DNA from: Anthoceros angustus
Lineage: Eukaryota > Streptophyta > Anthocerotopsida > Anthocerotales > Anthocerotaceae
DNA: 64,000 bases
Reading direction: 5' to 3'
Assembly: GCA_010909165.1 (NCBI GenBank)
Contig: VJWM01000179.1
Span: 124,001-188,000 of the forward strand
Both the position numbers and the translations under genes were made by a program. This document shows, piece by piece, positions 1 through 12,216 of the stretch. How positions within the stretch are numbered: the first letter of the stretch is position 1; each line of letters starts with the position of its first letter. The notes under the pieces were generated by a model. It was not told the origin of the DNA. It was given only the letters and a program-made list of their open reading frames with translations, and did no database searches.

Positions 1-135
1 CAAGATTACAAGCTCCAGTTATTAATGTCCTATGGGATTACTCTTGGGTAAAATTCTCGATGTAGGACTTCGATGTATACTTTAAAATATTTATATTGAA
101 ATTTTAAATTTTAAAAAACAGAACCTATTTAGAAA

Positions 136-690
136 GGGCGCGCTTCCCGCAAGGCAAATTCGGCTCGACCATGTCAAAGGTAGAACACAACTTCCTTCAA
201 CTCTGCCCATGGTCAGTCGCTCTTTCTCGCTGATGTCCAGGTCTTCAGGTTTATTTACGTCATCAGGAAGACACCAGCGAAAGTTATGCAGCAGAGTAGC
301 AAGAGTGAGCTGCACCATCAGTAAACCTAAGTTCGTGCCTACGCAACCTCTCCTTCCAGAACAAAAAGGTAGAACCTCAAAGTTCTGGCCCCGAACATCC
401 AGATCAGGCCTGCACAGTGGAACACCAATTCGTGAGTGATGTGAGCTATGGCAGGGCAATTGGAAGAATGCAACTTGAAATCAAGCTGGGAATGATGGCT
501 ACCTGTCGACAAACCTCCATGGGATGAATTGGAGGGAATCTTTCCACACAGCAGGGTCTGTGCCTATGGCCCATGCAATGACAAACACCACTGTTTGGGC
601 AGGATGTCGTATCCTGCTACCTTGGTGGCCTCCAGCCGGAATTCGACATGTGATGCCAAATGATAAAAAAGAAGGATTGTCTCCTCGTTC
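136..690 (-). pseudogene. cytochrome P450 fragment (copy 1a), 3' end only
   Basis: The minus strand encodes the heme-binding exon and the end of the preceding exon of the P450 family repeated through the first 20 kb. The heme exon starts near 410 after a GTGCAG acceptor and reads [15 protein letters not shown], then CSGRRGCVG. The usual Gly after the Phe is therefore Cys, although the heme-ligand Cys remains. The preceding exon is cut short: PAQTVVFV and a WAIGTDPAVW segment survive, PERF has become PWRF, and upstream of that the family similarity is lost by about 690. There is no I-helix or N-terminus. The C-terminus also departs from the intact copy (GRVEGSCVL rather than GRVEPLQVV). It is a non-functional remnant. 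The overlapping copy 1b follows directly, so the two look like the product of unequal exchange. Confidence 0.8.
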
Positions 691-699
691 CCTTTCTCG

Positions 700-1725
700 T
701 TGTCGTTGAAACACTGTTCCTACACAACCTCTAGTTCCGGACGTAGGAACTCAAGGTTCTGGCCCCGAATATCCAGATCAGGCTTGCACAGTGGCACAGC
801 AATTCGTGAGTGATGTGAGCTATGGTAGGGGAAGCATGGAACTTGAGACTAGCAGGGAATGATGGCTACCTGTCGATAAACCTCTCCGGAATGAATTGGA
901 GGGGATCCTTCCGCACAGCAGGGTCTGTAGCGATGGCCCATGCATTGACAAACACGAATGTTTGGGCAGGAATGTCGTAGCCTGCTAACTTTGTGGCCTC
1001 CACAGAAGGGTGAGGAACCAACAAGGATACAACTGGATGTAACGGGCGCGTCTCCCTCACTATGGCTTCAAGATGCGTTAGGTTTGGAAGATCTGCTTCA
1101 GTAACCTGCCGACCGCTGCTCATCTCCTTTCCTGCTCTGTCCAGATGTCGCAATAACCCAGCCATCGCCCATTACGTGGTAGTGGCTGTTGTGTCGGTTC
1201 CAGCCAAAATCAAGTCCTTCAAATGGAAAATTGCGTCGTCAGTGCTGCCCCCAGCTAACATGAAAGTTTCCTACATTCAACCATACAGGTATGTTGTTCT
1301 CGGTTGGGGGCTTAGAGCGAGCTGTCCCTTTACAGAGTCGCTCGATAGCTGGTCTTTGTCATTCAACTGCAACAAGATATCAACATAGTCTTTGGAGATT
1401 CGGCCCGAGTCTTTTCTTAGCTCGTCGAGGTTTTCCTCGATCACAGCTGTGTTCAATCGGCCCGTACCCTTCGGATCCTGGGAATTCTGTTCTTGACAGG
1501 ATTCAAGTTGCCGAAAATGGGCAGACAGGGGACACAATCCTGAGCAGCTGGGTTGAGCCCAAAGCTGTTATCTCTTTTATGAGACTGACGAAAGTTTCTG
1601 CGTCCCCAACAAGTCCCATTGATTTTTGTGTTGCCGAGTCAGCATCTACAAATCTCACGCTTCTCAGGACTCCTAGACATGCGTCGCACGGATATGAGCC
1701 AGTGCGTCCAATTCGTGGCTCATAA
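700..1725 (-). pseudogene. cytochrome P450 fragment (copy 1b), missing N-terminal exons
   Basis: This is a second partial P450 on the minus strand. It has a truncated heme exon (about 712-800), then an exon with [26 protein letters not shown] (K-helix ExxR kept as ETRP rather than ETLR, so its Arg is shifted) ending in PERFIDR at about 872. The I-helix region is disrupted: MAGLLRHLDRAGKE is preceded by a shifted frame. Farther upstream an exon gives DELRKDSGRISKDYVDILLQLN and SSDSVKGQ (about 1320-1440). Similarity continues, frame-broken, to about 1725. No first exon with a membrane anchor is present. Several frameshifts and the lost motifs make this a pseudogene. It shares exon order with the intact copy at 8732-10716. 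Confidence 0.78.
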
Positions 1726-1984
1726 AGCAGCTGGACCCCCTTGTCCTATATCCTGAGGGAATCAATGCTTGGTTTGCTCTTGAGCAAGCTCAACCGGCAC
1801 ATTTCAAGAGTCGAGTCTCACGCAGCACCAGATGATACTCGTTAGACCACATTGCAGGACTCAGGAGCAGGTGAGTTACAACCGGCACATTTCAAGAGTC
1901 GAGTCTGATGCAGAACTGGAAGGTAACTTTTTTAGATACTTCAGCTCTGAAGAGCACCAACATATTTCCTTCCTGAAGGACACC

Positions 1985-2240
1985 AGTAGGGAATGGGCCA
2001 GGAAGAAATTTCCATGTCTCCAGTGCTCACAATTTGCAAGGAAGTGGCATTAAATTCCGTGATATTAAGGGCGGCCCCGGCAAGGAAGGGCTGACCCCAA
2101 GGCGATCCCATCCGTTTACAGATGCCACTGTGGATTCCCTCGTCGTTCCGCACACAACAAATGATAGCCGGTTCAACTGGGGCTCGTTATTCCTTTCTAT
2201 TTCATTTCGACGATTTCCTTTCAGCAAGTGTGGAGCGTAA
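1985..2240. repeat. conserved P450-unit flank (module F), copy 1
   Basis: This segment recurs at about 8258-8440, 11745-12010 and 16875-17130. Shared landmarks, in order, are GGAAGTGGCAT, CTGACCCCAAG, ACAGATGCCACTGTGGATTC and GGCTCGTTATTCCTTT. In each case it lies on the 3' side of a minus-strand P450 copy, here the deleted copy at 3.6 kb. It has no convincing reading frame shared by all copies. It probably travels with the P450 duplication unit and is not a gene of its own. Confidence 0.7.
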
Positions 2241-3639
2241 TGCAAATTTGCACCTGCCCAGCACCAGTACTTTCCAGGATTGTGCTACAATAATACAGCA
2301 CCTGGCCAGTTCTTACCAACTGCGGTGAAGCTCAGCCCTTTGAACTGTTTCCAATTGCACCAGAAATAAGGGCTCATGTCCACAGCCCTGAAATCGGAGC
2401 AAATCCAGGCACCAACCCTGCGCACTTGCGATTGATTCCCCAAGCACACCAAGAAGCAGGAAGAGATTGATGATGGGGAGTCACAATCAAATAGCCACCA
2501 GCTTATGATCACAATTCCTGATGAATTCGAGAGTCAGAATTATTGATACTTGCAATTGCTCACACCTTGAGTCCTTGTCACTTCCGCTGCAGGACAAGCA
2601 ATGTGAATCATGACACCATGTGCTATCAGCGCTATCAAGCACTGAGGAAACTGGGATATCTACAGCGTGTGATAAGGTTAGATGCAATTGTCAGCCAGAC
2701 CTTGTTGGGCACTCCTGTTCACAAGATGCGGTCCACGCAAATAATCACGGAGAACATACATAACATTGAAGTTGGACTAGAGCCCAGAATGTTTTCTTTT
2801 CTTTTCTTCGAGCCCAAAAATTAGGTCTTCTCTTCACCTTTAGCGTTTTCAGAGGAAGGGAATGTGTAGGTAAGAGACATAGTAGCAAGGAACGGGTTTT
2901 GTGCGGTAAGAATGAAGCTTTCTATTTGAGAGCACATGGATTTTGCAGCAACGTCTCTTAAAGGCCTGTGGTGCCTGGGATTTCAGTAGGCGCCATAGAG
3001 CGGACATTGCAATCTCGTACGAAGGTATTCGGCAATGGATAGGGCTGTGCCCCTTTGCTCACTGCGGAGCTTCTAAGCTCTTGTGCCCTGGCTCTACCAG
3101 CATTCTAGTTGGGCAGCCTTCCATACATTAACGTCGTGTGTCTTGTGACCTACTGTAGGCTGGATTGCTGATGGTCATTTCTGCCTACAGTTCCACTCCC
3201 TTGTGTGTATGCAGGGCAGAGCTTGGTATGCGCAAGGGCTGAGCTTGATTACGATTGCAGTAACCTCTCTAGGCCCCTGCAATGATACTATAGCAACAAG
3301 TCATTGTGTCCTCATAGCTTGACTGGCCAACGCAAGTCATCTCTAGCACACTATTGAAGGGTCATCCACCAGCAGTCTGCCATTCCATACTTCAACTCAT
3401 AGAAGCGTCAGTGTGTGTGGGTGATAGGTAGCGAGGGAGAGGTAAGGGTCATACTATTCAAGAGAGCCTTGTGTTTTTACTGAAAGGAGTAGTTAACATG
3501 AATAGATTTAATAAATAAAGAATGAATGAATTAAAAATATATTAAACTTTAAACAACTGAAAGCACAAAGAGGGAAGAAAATAACACAAAAAATACGTCT
3601 TCTGTGCCCCTTTCAACGAGTGACATCCAAGCATGAGTT
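2241..3639. other. intergenic, no gene seen
   Basis: I find no exon, RNA gene or clear repeat in this stretch. The scattered short open frames lack family motifs and codon structure. The last 100 bases are AT-rich and lead into the broken P450 copy 2. Confidence 0.5.
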
Positions 3640-4410
3640 CATTGGAACTCCCTCCAAAACCAAAAGGTAGGACCTCAAAGTTCTGGCCCCGAATATCCAC
3701 ATCAGGCTTGCACAGTGGCCCACCAATTCGTGCGTGATGTGAGCTATAGCACGGCAAGAATGGAACTTGAAACCAAGGGAATGACGGCTACCTGTCGATA
3801 AAACGCTCCGGAATGAATTGGAGGGGATCCTCCCACACAGCAGGGTCTGTGCTTATGGCCCATGAATTGACAAACACCACTGTTTGGGCAGGAACGTCGT
3901 AGCCTGCTACCTTGGTGGCCTCCACAGAACAGTGAGGAACCATTAAAGGCAAAGGTGGATGTAACCGGAGCGTTTCTTTCACTGTGGCTTCAAGATACGA
4001 CAGTTTTGGAAGATCTGCTTCAGTAACCTGCCGATCGCTGCTCAAAATCAAGTCCTTCAAATCGAAAATGGAGTCAGTGCTGCCCCAGCCAATATAAAAG
4101 TTTCCTATACTGAACCACACAGGTAGCTCTCGGTTGGGGGCTTACAATGACTTGTCCCTTTACATAGTCGCTCGATAAGGTCTTCTTCGTTCAACTGCAA
4201 CAAGACTTCAAGATAGTCTTACGCACGTCGGCCTGAGTCTTTCTTAACTCCTCGCGGTGTTCCTCGATCACAGCTGTCAAGAATCCGTCCATCCGCTTGC
4301 GGATCCTGGGAATTCTGTGTTTGACAGGATTCTCCCACAGCCAGGGCAATGCTCCACAAAGGGAGACCCAGCACGCGAAGGCTCCGGATCCACTCAGATA
4401 ATTCTGCCAT
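3640..4410 (-). pseudogene. cytochrome P450 pseudogene with internal deletion (copy 2)
   Basis: This minus-strand P450 is reduced to pieces. The heme exon reads [19 protein letters not shown] and then loses the RRGCVG Cys motif. The next exon keeps [30 protein letters not shown] through PERFIDR but jumps straight from DLIL to SSDRQ, so the I-helix oxygen-activation segment is deleted. Upstream, the RKRMDGFLTAVIEEHREEL segment (exon 3 of the intact gene) is joined near 4335 directly to the first exon (MAELSEWIRSLRVLGLPLWSIALAV). This removes the rest of exon 1, all of exon 2 and the start of exon 3, and it shifts the frame. It cannot make an active enzyme. The flank beyond 4410 resembles the promoter side of the other copies. 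Confidence 0.82.
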
Positions 4411-6570
4411 ACCATTTGCCTCCGCGACACCCTCCCACCCGCCTCACAAGGGGACCTGGAGACGGAGGCAGCAGGCCATTCGAGTTTTGTGGAGAGGATC
4501 CCGGCACTTCGAATCAATGTGGGGGGAGCCCAATAGTGCACCTTAAGGAAAAAGTGGAAAGCCACAGGAGCCGTGTCAACAGTGCTTTGGTGCCGGGACA
4601 CCATCCGTGATACCGACAGCGACACCATCCGTGGCGTGGCGAATGCGCCCCCGCTGTCACTGGCAACGTTTGTTGTTGATGGATTCAACTTGCTCAAGGA
4701 TAAGGCGCCACCCACAATATCCACAGAGCTGAAAGATATTTGCACGGCCCAAGCACCTGAGGCTGACCTTCCGCTTGCCGACCGACCCATCGCCCATGCC
4801 TAGGCTCTCCAATAGCCACTCTCCCACTTCCCAACACCGGACCATAGATGCACCCATGATTGCATGATTGAATACTTCTTTTTAATGAATAGATCCATGA
4901 GCGGAGATAACTAGGCTAGGAGGCCCTAGACAGCTCTTGTAACCAACCAGGGTCCCGGAGAGCTGTTATAACCGATGAGGAGGTCTCGGGAGAGGTGTCA
5001 TACCCCATTAGGAGGTCCGCACGAGCCTTACGACAAAATCTCTTTTTGCTGGCAAGATAGCACAAGTTATCTATCCGCACCGGTTCCGAAGGGCTTCACA
5101 TCAGGCAGATTAACCAGGCTAAGAGTAATCAACTAATCGGGGATGCGTGGTACTCATCTTGTAGAGTTGAACCGACACATACCTGATCCTACCAGTGATC
5201 CATCTTGGCAAAGATTGGACCGGTCGCTCCTTCACATACTCCTTGAGCGCGAGGCCATCCTCGACCCATCCTCGACACCCTGCATGGAGACTAAGTTAGC
5301 TTCCACAAAGACAACTTTCCTGGACTCGGTCCAAACGCTTTAGACTCAGTCCAAGTACTTGAATATTCGAAGTAAACCTACTCCGTTGTAATCACACATG
5401 CCAACTTGCCAACCTAGTAGTGATAGACCCGGGTGATCAAGAGTTTCAATGAACTTAGAACTACATACTTATCACTCATGAAGCGAGGAGAAGTTTCATG
5501 AATGTTTGTTATAAGGAAGGCCACAAACCTCTTATATCATATTATTCTCTAGTTTTATGATATATAAATTTATTATATTTTATATATAACTTATCTTATA
5601 ATAAAATATTATATTAACACATAAATATAGTAAGTTGTGAAAGACTAGTTTTATTTAATGCACATATAATTGTAGATTGAATGGTCCAATTCACACTCCT
5701 GTATATTTAATTCAGTAATATATTGATTTATTCAATTTTGATATACAATTCATGGCAACAAGTAAATTTTATATCAATACATTATTAAGTAGAATGTAAA
5801 ATATAGGTTGTATGTTTATTTAATAAACAAGGATAGGCTGAGAAGGAAAACTGTGCAACCTAGGATATGGACCAAAAGAGCCTACGGAATTGTCCTGCCT
5901 AGACTCAAAGTCGAGCCACATGCCTTGTTTTACAATCGAGCCGTATGCCTAGTCTCATAATAGAAATGTATGCACATCATAAAATATATTTTTAAGTTAT
6001 TAATTTATATGTTGAAAGATTCATCATTCTACAAAAAAGGTTAGGTCTAGCCCACATTGAAAAAACCCTAGTTATGTTGAAGTTTTGGTATCAACTATGG
6101 CATATTGATGATATATTTGTCATGCCGTGTGACACTAATCTCCACTTGGGTTTAATGTTTAATTAACATTAATTAATTTAATTATTTTTAATTAAGTAAT
6201 TCATATTAATTAATTTAAAGTGCTTATGTCAATTAAAATTGATTAATGGTAATTAAACATGATTAGAAATAAATAAGTGGATAAGCACACGTAATATGCT
6301 TTAGGATATTCCTTGCATATTATAGTGTATTCTAAGATATTTTCGGCATATGTTGATGCAAATATGCCAATGCCAAGGGCTAGTATATACAAACCCTTTT
6401 ACAAAGGACAAGCTCATATCATAGCTTATCCTCTAGATATACAATGCAAGAGTGTAGTGAAGAGGCCAAAAGTATTACTCTGAGAGCGATGTGTAAGGAA
6501 TTTGCATGTTGTTCTATAGGCGAGAGTGTGTTTGTGCCACAACTTGCGAGCTACTCTCTCCTATTATTAT
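4411..6570. other. intergenic; AT-rich from about 5500
   Basis: The first 400 bases resemble the 5' flank of the other P450 copies (the GCCTCCGCGACACCCTCCCA type). From about 5520 the sequence is strongly AT-rich with runs of TATAT and TTAATTAA. I see no coding exon, no structural RNA and no clear transposon ends. Confidence 0.5.
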
Positions 6571-6571
6571 T

Positions 6572-7790
6572 GGTTTGCACTTATATATGCGTATTAGATT
6601 TTTTTTGCTTGGTTATTTGCTAAGAAAGGGCTTATATGAATGCTAGTGCTTGTCTTGTGCGACATATGCCTTAGTGGCAGGTGCTCGATAATACGTACTA
6701 ATAAATTTTAAATCATATAAATTATATCATAAATAAAATATACATTAAATAAAATTTTAAATATATTATGTATCATAAAATATGTGTATTTAAATTATAT
6801 CATTACTAAAATATATTGTATAAAATTTTAAATATATTATTGTACCATAAAATAAGTGTATTCCTTAGACGCAAACATATATTGCAGGCGCCAAGGGCGA
6901 GAAAAAGAGAAAAAGGCTATGTGGAAGGAAACTTCATGACGCTAGAATCACCCTTAGTGGCCACACCTTAGGCATCGAAACCTCATGACGACCCTTAGTG
7001 GCCACACCTTAGGCATCGAAACCTCATGACGCTAGAATCACCCTTAGTGGCCACACCTTGGGCATTAACTGCCTAGTTTGTCGCACTACCACTTGCACCT
7101 ATAGGTAGGGGGCGTACGGCCTATTATTCGAGCCCTATACCTATAAGTTTATCATTTGGAACAATGCCGGTGGTGGTCCTGATGTTGGTGGTTTGGTTTG
7201 CACTTATATGCGTATTAGATTTTTTGCTTGGTTATTTGCTAAGAAAGGGCTTATATGAATGCTAGTGCTTGTCTTGTGCGACATATGCCTTAGTGGGTGC
7301 TCGATAATACGTACTAATAAATTTTAAATCATATAAATTATATCATAAAATAAAATATACATTAAATAAAATTTTAAATATATTATGTATCATAAAATAT
7401 GTGTATTTAAATTATATCATTACTAAAATATATTGTATAAAATTTTAAATATATTATTGTACCATAAAATAAGTGTATTCCTTAGACGCAAACATATATT
7501 GCGAAGGCGAGAAAAAGAGAAAAAGGCTATGTGGAAGGAAACTTCATGACGCTAGAATCACCCTTAGTGGCCACACCTTAGGCATCGAAACCTCATGGCG
7601 ATAGTGGCCACACACCTTAGGCATCGAAACCTCATGACGCTAGAATCACCCTTAGTGGCCACACCTTGGGCAGTTTGTGCACTACCACTTGCCTATAGGT
7701 AGGGGCGTCACTATTATTCGAGCCCTATACCTATAAGTTTATCATTTGGAACAATGCCGGTGGTGGTCCTGATGTTGGTGGTTTGGTGCT
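6572..7790 (+). repeat. two-copy direct repeat of about 600-625 bp
   Basis: About 6572-7196 is repeated as 7197-7790. Both copies run from GGTTTGCACTTATAT through an AT-rich core (TTAAATATATTATG, TGTACCATAAAATAAGTG) and a GACGCTAGAATCACCCTTAG segment to CAATGCCGGTGGTGGTCCTG. The second copy is shorter through small deletions. No open frame spans a unit. It is a local tandem duplication of non-coding DNA. Confidence 0.85.
6935..7070 (+). repeat. short minisatellite inside the direct repeat, copy 1
   Basis: The phrase CCCTTAGTGGCCACACCTTR followed by GGCATCGAAACCTCATGACG is iterated about three times with a period near 40-58 bp. The same phrase is iterated at about 7545-7675 in the second copy of the larger repeat, where one intervening unit is shortened. 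Confidence 0.75.
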
Positions 7791-8257
7791 GCAAACTTTA
7801 CGTAGTGCTTTTGGTCTGACTTTGCGTGCAGCAGCTGCTGGTTGGAAGTTGGTGGAGCAGCTAGTGCTGCTTGCATTGCTCATGCTGCCTTTCACATGTT
7901 GCTGCTACTTGCAAGCAAGTTTGTGGTTGAATCGTGTTTTTGGCTGATGCGCTGGTGGTTTGTGGAGAGTACTGTTCTTCACTGTCTGAGAGTGGATTTC
8001 CTAACTATGGAGAGTGGTGTTCCTCACTCTGCAGAGTCCTAATCCGCGGTCAATCACTTACTATTCAACGTTAACCTTATATTTATCTATAGGATCCAAG
8101 TTTTGACAATTTTTTTATTTTTCTCAAGATATTCTTCTAAAACTAATTCAAATACTCTCTCACACCATTCTTTTCCACTTCACCCCAGTTTGCTCCATCT
8201 CCAGTGTGACCTTTGGTCCGAAAAAGTAAGTAGGGATGCCTAGACTTCACCCTTCAC
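7790..8257. other. intergenic, no gene seen
   Basis: This is unique-looking sequence between the direct repeat and module F. A 66-codon open frame at 7842-8042 has no recognisable motif and is not supported as a gene. Confidence 0.45.
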
Positions 8258-8440
8258 GCTGACCCCAAGGCGGTCGGATCCGTTTACAAATGCCGCTGTG
8301 GATTCGTTTGTGGTTCCACACACACACACACAAATGATGGCCGGTTCCGCGGGGGCTCGTTATTCCTTTCTCTTTCATTCCGACGTTTTTCCCAACAGCA
8401 CACCATCCCCAATTGTCAAGCTTCGCCAGCTGTCCCTGGA
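8258..8440. repeat. conserved P450-unit flank (module F), copy 2
   Basis: It carries the same landmarks as 1985-2240: CTGACCCCAAGGCGGTC, TTACAAATGCCGCTGTGG and GGGCTCGTTATTCCTTT. A short CA run (about 8319-8332) is inserted where the other copies have only CACACAACA. It lies about 300 bp beyond the stop codon of the intact P450 gene. Confidence 0.7.
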
Positions 8441-8731
8441 CAGTTCATGCAAAAAGGCAAAAGATCGTGGTGCCTTGTGCAAAGCTGTAAAGCAAGTTGC
8501 TACAGAGCGAGATGCCCTACTGAGAGCCACCGACCTGTCCATCCTCGTCACCTCAAGTACCAACGACAGGAAAAGTTGAGGTCTCGTCTATGTACACTCC
8601 CTTCCAAGCTCTTTATGAAGAAGAAAGAGGTTTCCAGGTTGTCTAATTTCCAACCCAGCATACTGTGTCCGCTGATCGGGAATGTGAAAACCTCTCTAAA
8701 CAGGGCACGTTTGCAGCAAGGCGAATTCGGC

Positions 8732-10716
8732 TCAACCACGTCGAAGGTCGAACACAACTTGTAAGGGTTCAACTCTGCCCATGGTCAGTCCCTCTTTCTC
8801 GCTCATGTCCAGGTCTTCAGGTTTCTTTACGTCATCAGGAAGAGACCAGCAAAAGTTGTGCAGCAGAGCAGCAAGAGTGAGCTGCACCATCAGTAAACCT
8901 AAGTTCGTCCCTACACAACCTCTCCTTCCAGAACCAAAAGGTAGAACCTCAAAATTCTGGCCCCGAACATCCAGATCAGGCCTGCACAGTCGAACACAAT
9001 TCGTGAGTGATATGAGCTATGGCAGGGCAATCGGAAGAATGCAACTTGAAGTCAAGCTGGGAATGATGGCTACCTGTCGAGAAACCTCTCTGGGATGAAT
9101 TGGAGGGAATCCTTCCACACAGCAGGGTCTGTGCCTATGGCCCATGCATTGACAAACACCACTGTTTGGGCAGGAATGTCGTATCCTGCTACCTTGGTGG
9201 CCTCTAGAGAACAGTGAGGAACCATCAAAGGCAAAACTGGATGTAACCGGAGCGTTTCTTTCACTATGGCTTCAAGATACGGCAGTTTTGCAAGATCTGC
9301 TTCAGTAACCTGCCGATCGCTGCTCACCACGGAGTTCACCTCCTTTTCTACTCTCTCCAGGATTGCAGGGTGTCGCAATAACTCAGCCATCGCCCATTCC
9401 GTGGTAGCGGCTGACGTGTCGCTTCCTCCCAAAAGCAAGTCCTTCAAATCGAAATGGGGTCAGTGCCGACCTGGCTAGCATGCAATTTTCCTACATTGGA
9501 CCACACAGGTAGCTCTCAGTTGGGGGCTTACAATGACTTGTCCCTTGACAGAGTCGTTCGATAGCTGCTCTTCTTCATTCAACTGCAACAAGATGTCAAG
9601 ATAGTCATTTGCACTTCGGCCCGAGTCCTTTCTTAACTCCTCGCGGTGTTCTTCTATCACAGCTGTCAAGAATAGGTCCATGCGCTTGTGGATCTTGGGA
9701 ATTCTGTGTTTGACAGGATTCAAGTTGTCGAAAATGGACAGATAGGGGATACAATCCCGGAGCAGCTGGGTTGTGACCACAGATATTTGCTCTTTCATGA
9801 GACTGACGAAAGATTCTCTATCCTCAACAACCTGTTCATTCGAAGTCCCAACAAACGCAAGTTACGAAAAACGAGAGACCCTGTTAGTGCACTGCACCGA
9901 ACTGCCAGGTGTTGAAAGCAAGGGAAATCCGACTACCTTGTGAGGAACTGAGGTGCTTTGCGTTCCTGAACCAGAATCGTCTTGGATGTGGTAGTCAAAG
10001 AATTTCTTGCTTATGCCCATACGTGTTATGGAGTTGAGATTCAGTAGGGTGAGCAGGAGAGTCATGTTCACAGGTGATGACCTTGCCGCCCCGGCCATGG
10101 TAACGTGACTTCGGATTGATGCAACCACGGCAGCAACTTCTTGCGATCTTACTCCCTCGAATTGTTTAAGCCTCTTTGCGGACATCAGCTCCGTGGTCAT
10201 CACCTTCCTGAAAAGTAGTGTACGCGGGTGTGAGAAACAGTCCGGCCCAGCAACATGACGGCAGCACAGTACTCCGACTGAATCCACATGCATATTCAAA
10301 GCTTACTTGGAATGGCGCAGGGCTGGACCGTACGGTGCAAAGCCTATGTCCTTGAAAGTCAGCTTGGTGATGGCATGGGTCGGGGAGCGAGAAGCAAACA
10401 CAGCATCCTGGTTCTTGAGAACCTCACGAGCCATAGCTGGAGAGGACACCACCATCGCTCCCTTAGAGCCCAACCATATCCACATTATTTCGCCATACTT
10501 GCCAGCCAGTTTGGCAAGATCCCTGTGCAAGGATTTGGAGGTCGCAAATACGTGCAGATTGCCCAAAACGGGAAGTGGGGGTGGACCAGGCGGGAGATTG
10601 CGGCTCTTTCCGCCATTCCGCTTCACGGCAAAAAGCGCAAATACTCCCACAGCCAGGACGATGCTCCACAAAGGGAGACCCAAGACGCGAAGGCTCCATT
10701 CAGATAATGCTGCCAT
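8732..10716 (-). CDS. cytochrome P450 monooxygenase, CYP71-clan (A-type), intact five-exon gene
   Basis: Five exons on the minus strand: 10716-10307, 10207-9937, 9831-9532, 9441-9074 and 8981-8732. All introns are GT-AG and the joins keep phase, giving 532 residues, a normal length for the family. An N-terminal membrane anchor (about 7-33) is followed by the proline hinge LPPGPPPLP (41-49). The I-helix reads GGSDTS (332-337), the K-helix ETLR is at 389-392, PERF at 444-447, and the heme loop [10 protein letters not shown] (465-474) has Cys472 as iron ligand. These are the hallmarks of an ER-anchored plant monooxygenase fed by a P450 reductase. The substrate cannot be inferred; A-type P450s mostly serve specialised metabolism. 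The I-helix GGSDT replaces the AGTDT of the sister copies. This is the only copy in the window that is open throughout. Confidence 0.9.
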
Positions 10717-11744
10717 ACCAGCTGCCTCCGCGGCACCCTCCCACTCGCTTCACAAAAGGAAGATGCTTTGAATGTAGAACCCACTTTGCCCTTGGTGGAG
10801 TCGAATCGGATGGATCCCGGCACTTCGAATCACACCGACTGTCCGGCCTTCGCTGCAAAGAACAAATTCGGCGTGTTTGGAGATAGTGGAGGATGGAGGT
10901 CTGGACGAGGAGGAAGCCCGTATTTGCTAACGACAGGCTCCAGTGCTTCCGGATTCCCTGGAGATGATACCAGGTTAAAAAAAAGTCATCAGGTCTCTGG
11001 CCCAAGAAGACACAAGAAGGACGAGAAGTATGACCAGTAGAATCTCCTTAAGCAATTGGAACTGTAGAGCCCTTTCTATTCCAGAGCATCCTGGTTTTTG
11101 GGGAACCTCACCTAGCCATTGCCAGCCCAAGACGTCCTCAGAAAGTGTGTTCCCGCCCTCTTACTGGAAAAGAGGCCCAAGTGGCCCTCTTTTCCAGAAC
11201 TATGATATCTATGTAACTATGTAACTTCTTGTTTTCGTTGTTCCCGCCGTTGGTCCTTCCACTTTCTTTGTCACCTTATCGATTACAGAACACGTTTGTT
11301 AGGAAGCTCACCAGATTGTGTTAACCGAGATGAAGCCAAAATCCTGGTTGTTGCACTCTTTCCCGTCTGGTACAGGGCTTCATTATCCTCCATTTATTAG
11401 TGTATAGTGGATATGACACTTTCTTCCCTGGCCACTAAATCCTATTGAATGCATAAGAAACCCGGCTTTGGGCTTGTTCGACCTTGTCAACCAGATGTTT
11501 TGCTAGCGGTTTCATGAACATCCCGTCCAATTCCGAGCTCGAGGAATTGAAGAGTCGTGAGAAACGTGGAATGCCCGGCAGTGGATGGGACACGATTTGG
11601 GGGCTAACCTGCGAGATCGTTTTCTTTGAAAGCTAGACAGACAAAAGGCTTTGCTCTTTTATCTCCAGCGTCTCAGGAGGTTCGAAGCTTTATAGAAATG
11701 TGCTCACCAGCGTAGACTGCGTAGAAGCTGCCTTGCAGCAGTAG

Positions 11745-12010
11745 GGTCCAGGGAAGGGGCAAGAAGTCACCATGTCTCCAGACCTAATAATGTTAGGAAG
11801 TGGCATCAAAAGTCCGTGATGTATGTTACGAGCGCCGCGGGCGAGGACGGGCTGACCCCAAGACGATGCGATCCGTCCACAGATGCCACTGTGGATTCCC
11901 TCGCTGCTCCGCACACACAACAAATACTGGCCAGCTCAACTGGGGATCGTTATCCCTTTTTGTTTCATTCGACATTTTGCTTTTTGCAGTGCACACCATC
12001 ACCGAAAGAC
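11745..12010. repeat. conserved P450-unit flank (module F), copy 3
   Basis: It contains CATGTCTCCAGACCTAATA, GGAAGTGGCATC, CTGACCCCAAGACGATG, ACAGATGCCACTGTGGATTC and GGGGATCGTTATCCCTTT in the same order as the other F modules. It lies about 570 bp past the 3' end of P450 copy C. Confidence 0.72.
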
Positions 12011-12216
12011 CTGCGCCAGCTGTCCATGTGGAGCGACAGGAAACATGGAGGCGTCGTCTGTCTGTGTACTTCCCTCCGCTCAAGACGACCTCTCCAGGCC
12101 TGTGCTTTTCTTTGCGCGAAGATTCAATTTATTTCATATTGGGATCAGATATCAACAAGGGAGATCAAGATCTCCCTCGAGCAGATCGGTATAACCTTAC
12201 GGGCTCCTAAAGGGAT

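Noticed and set aside
9862-9937. Apparent premature stop in the middle of the intact P450
   Set aside because: The interval begins with GTAGTC after AAG and ends at GAACAG; it is an intron, and removing it restores the family sequence in phase.
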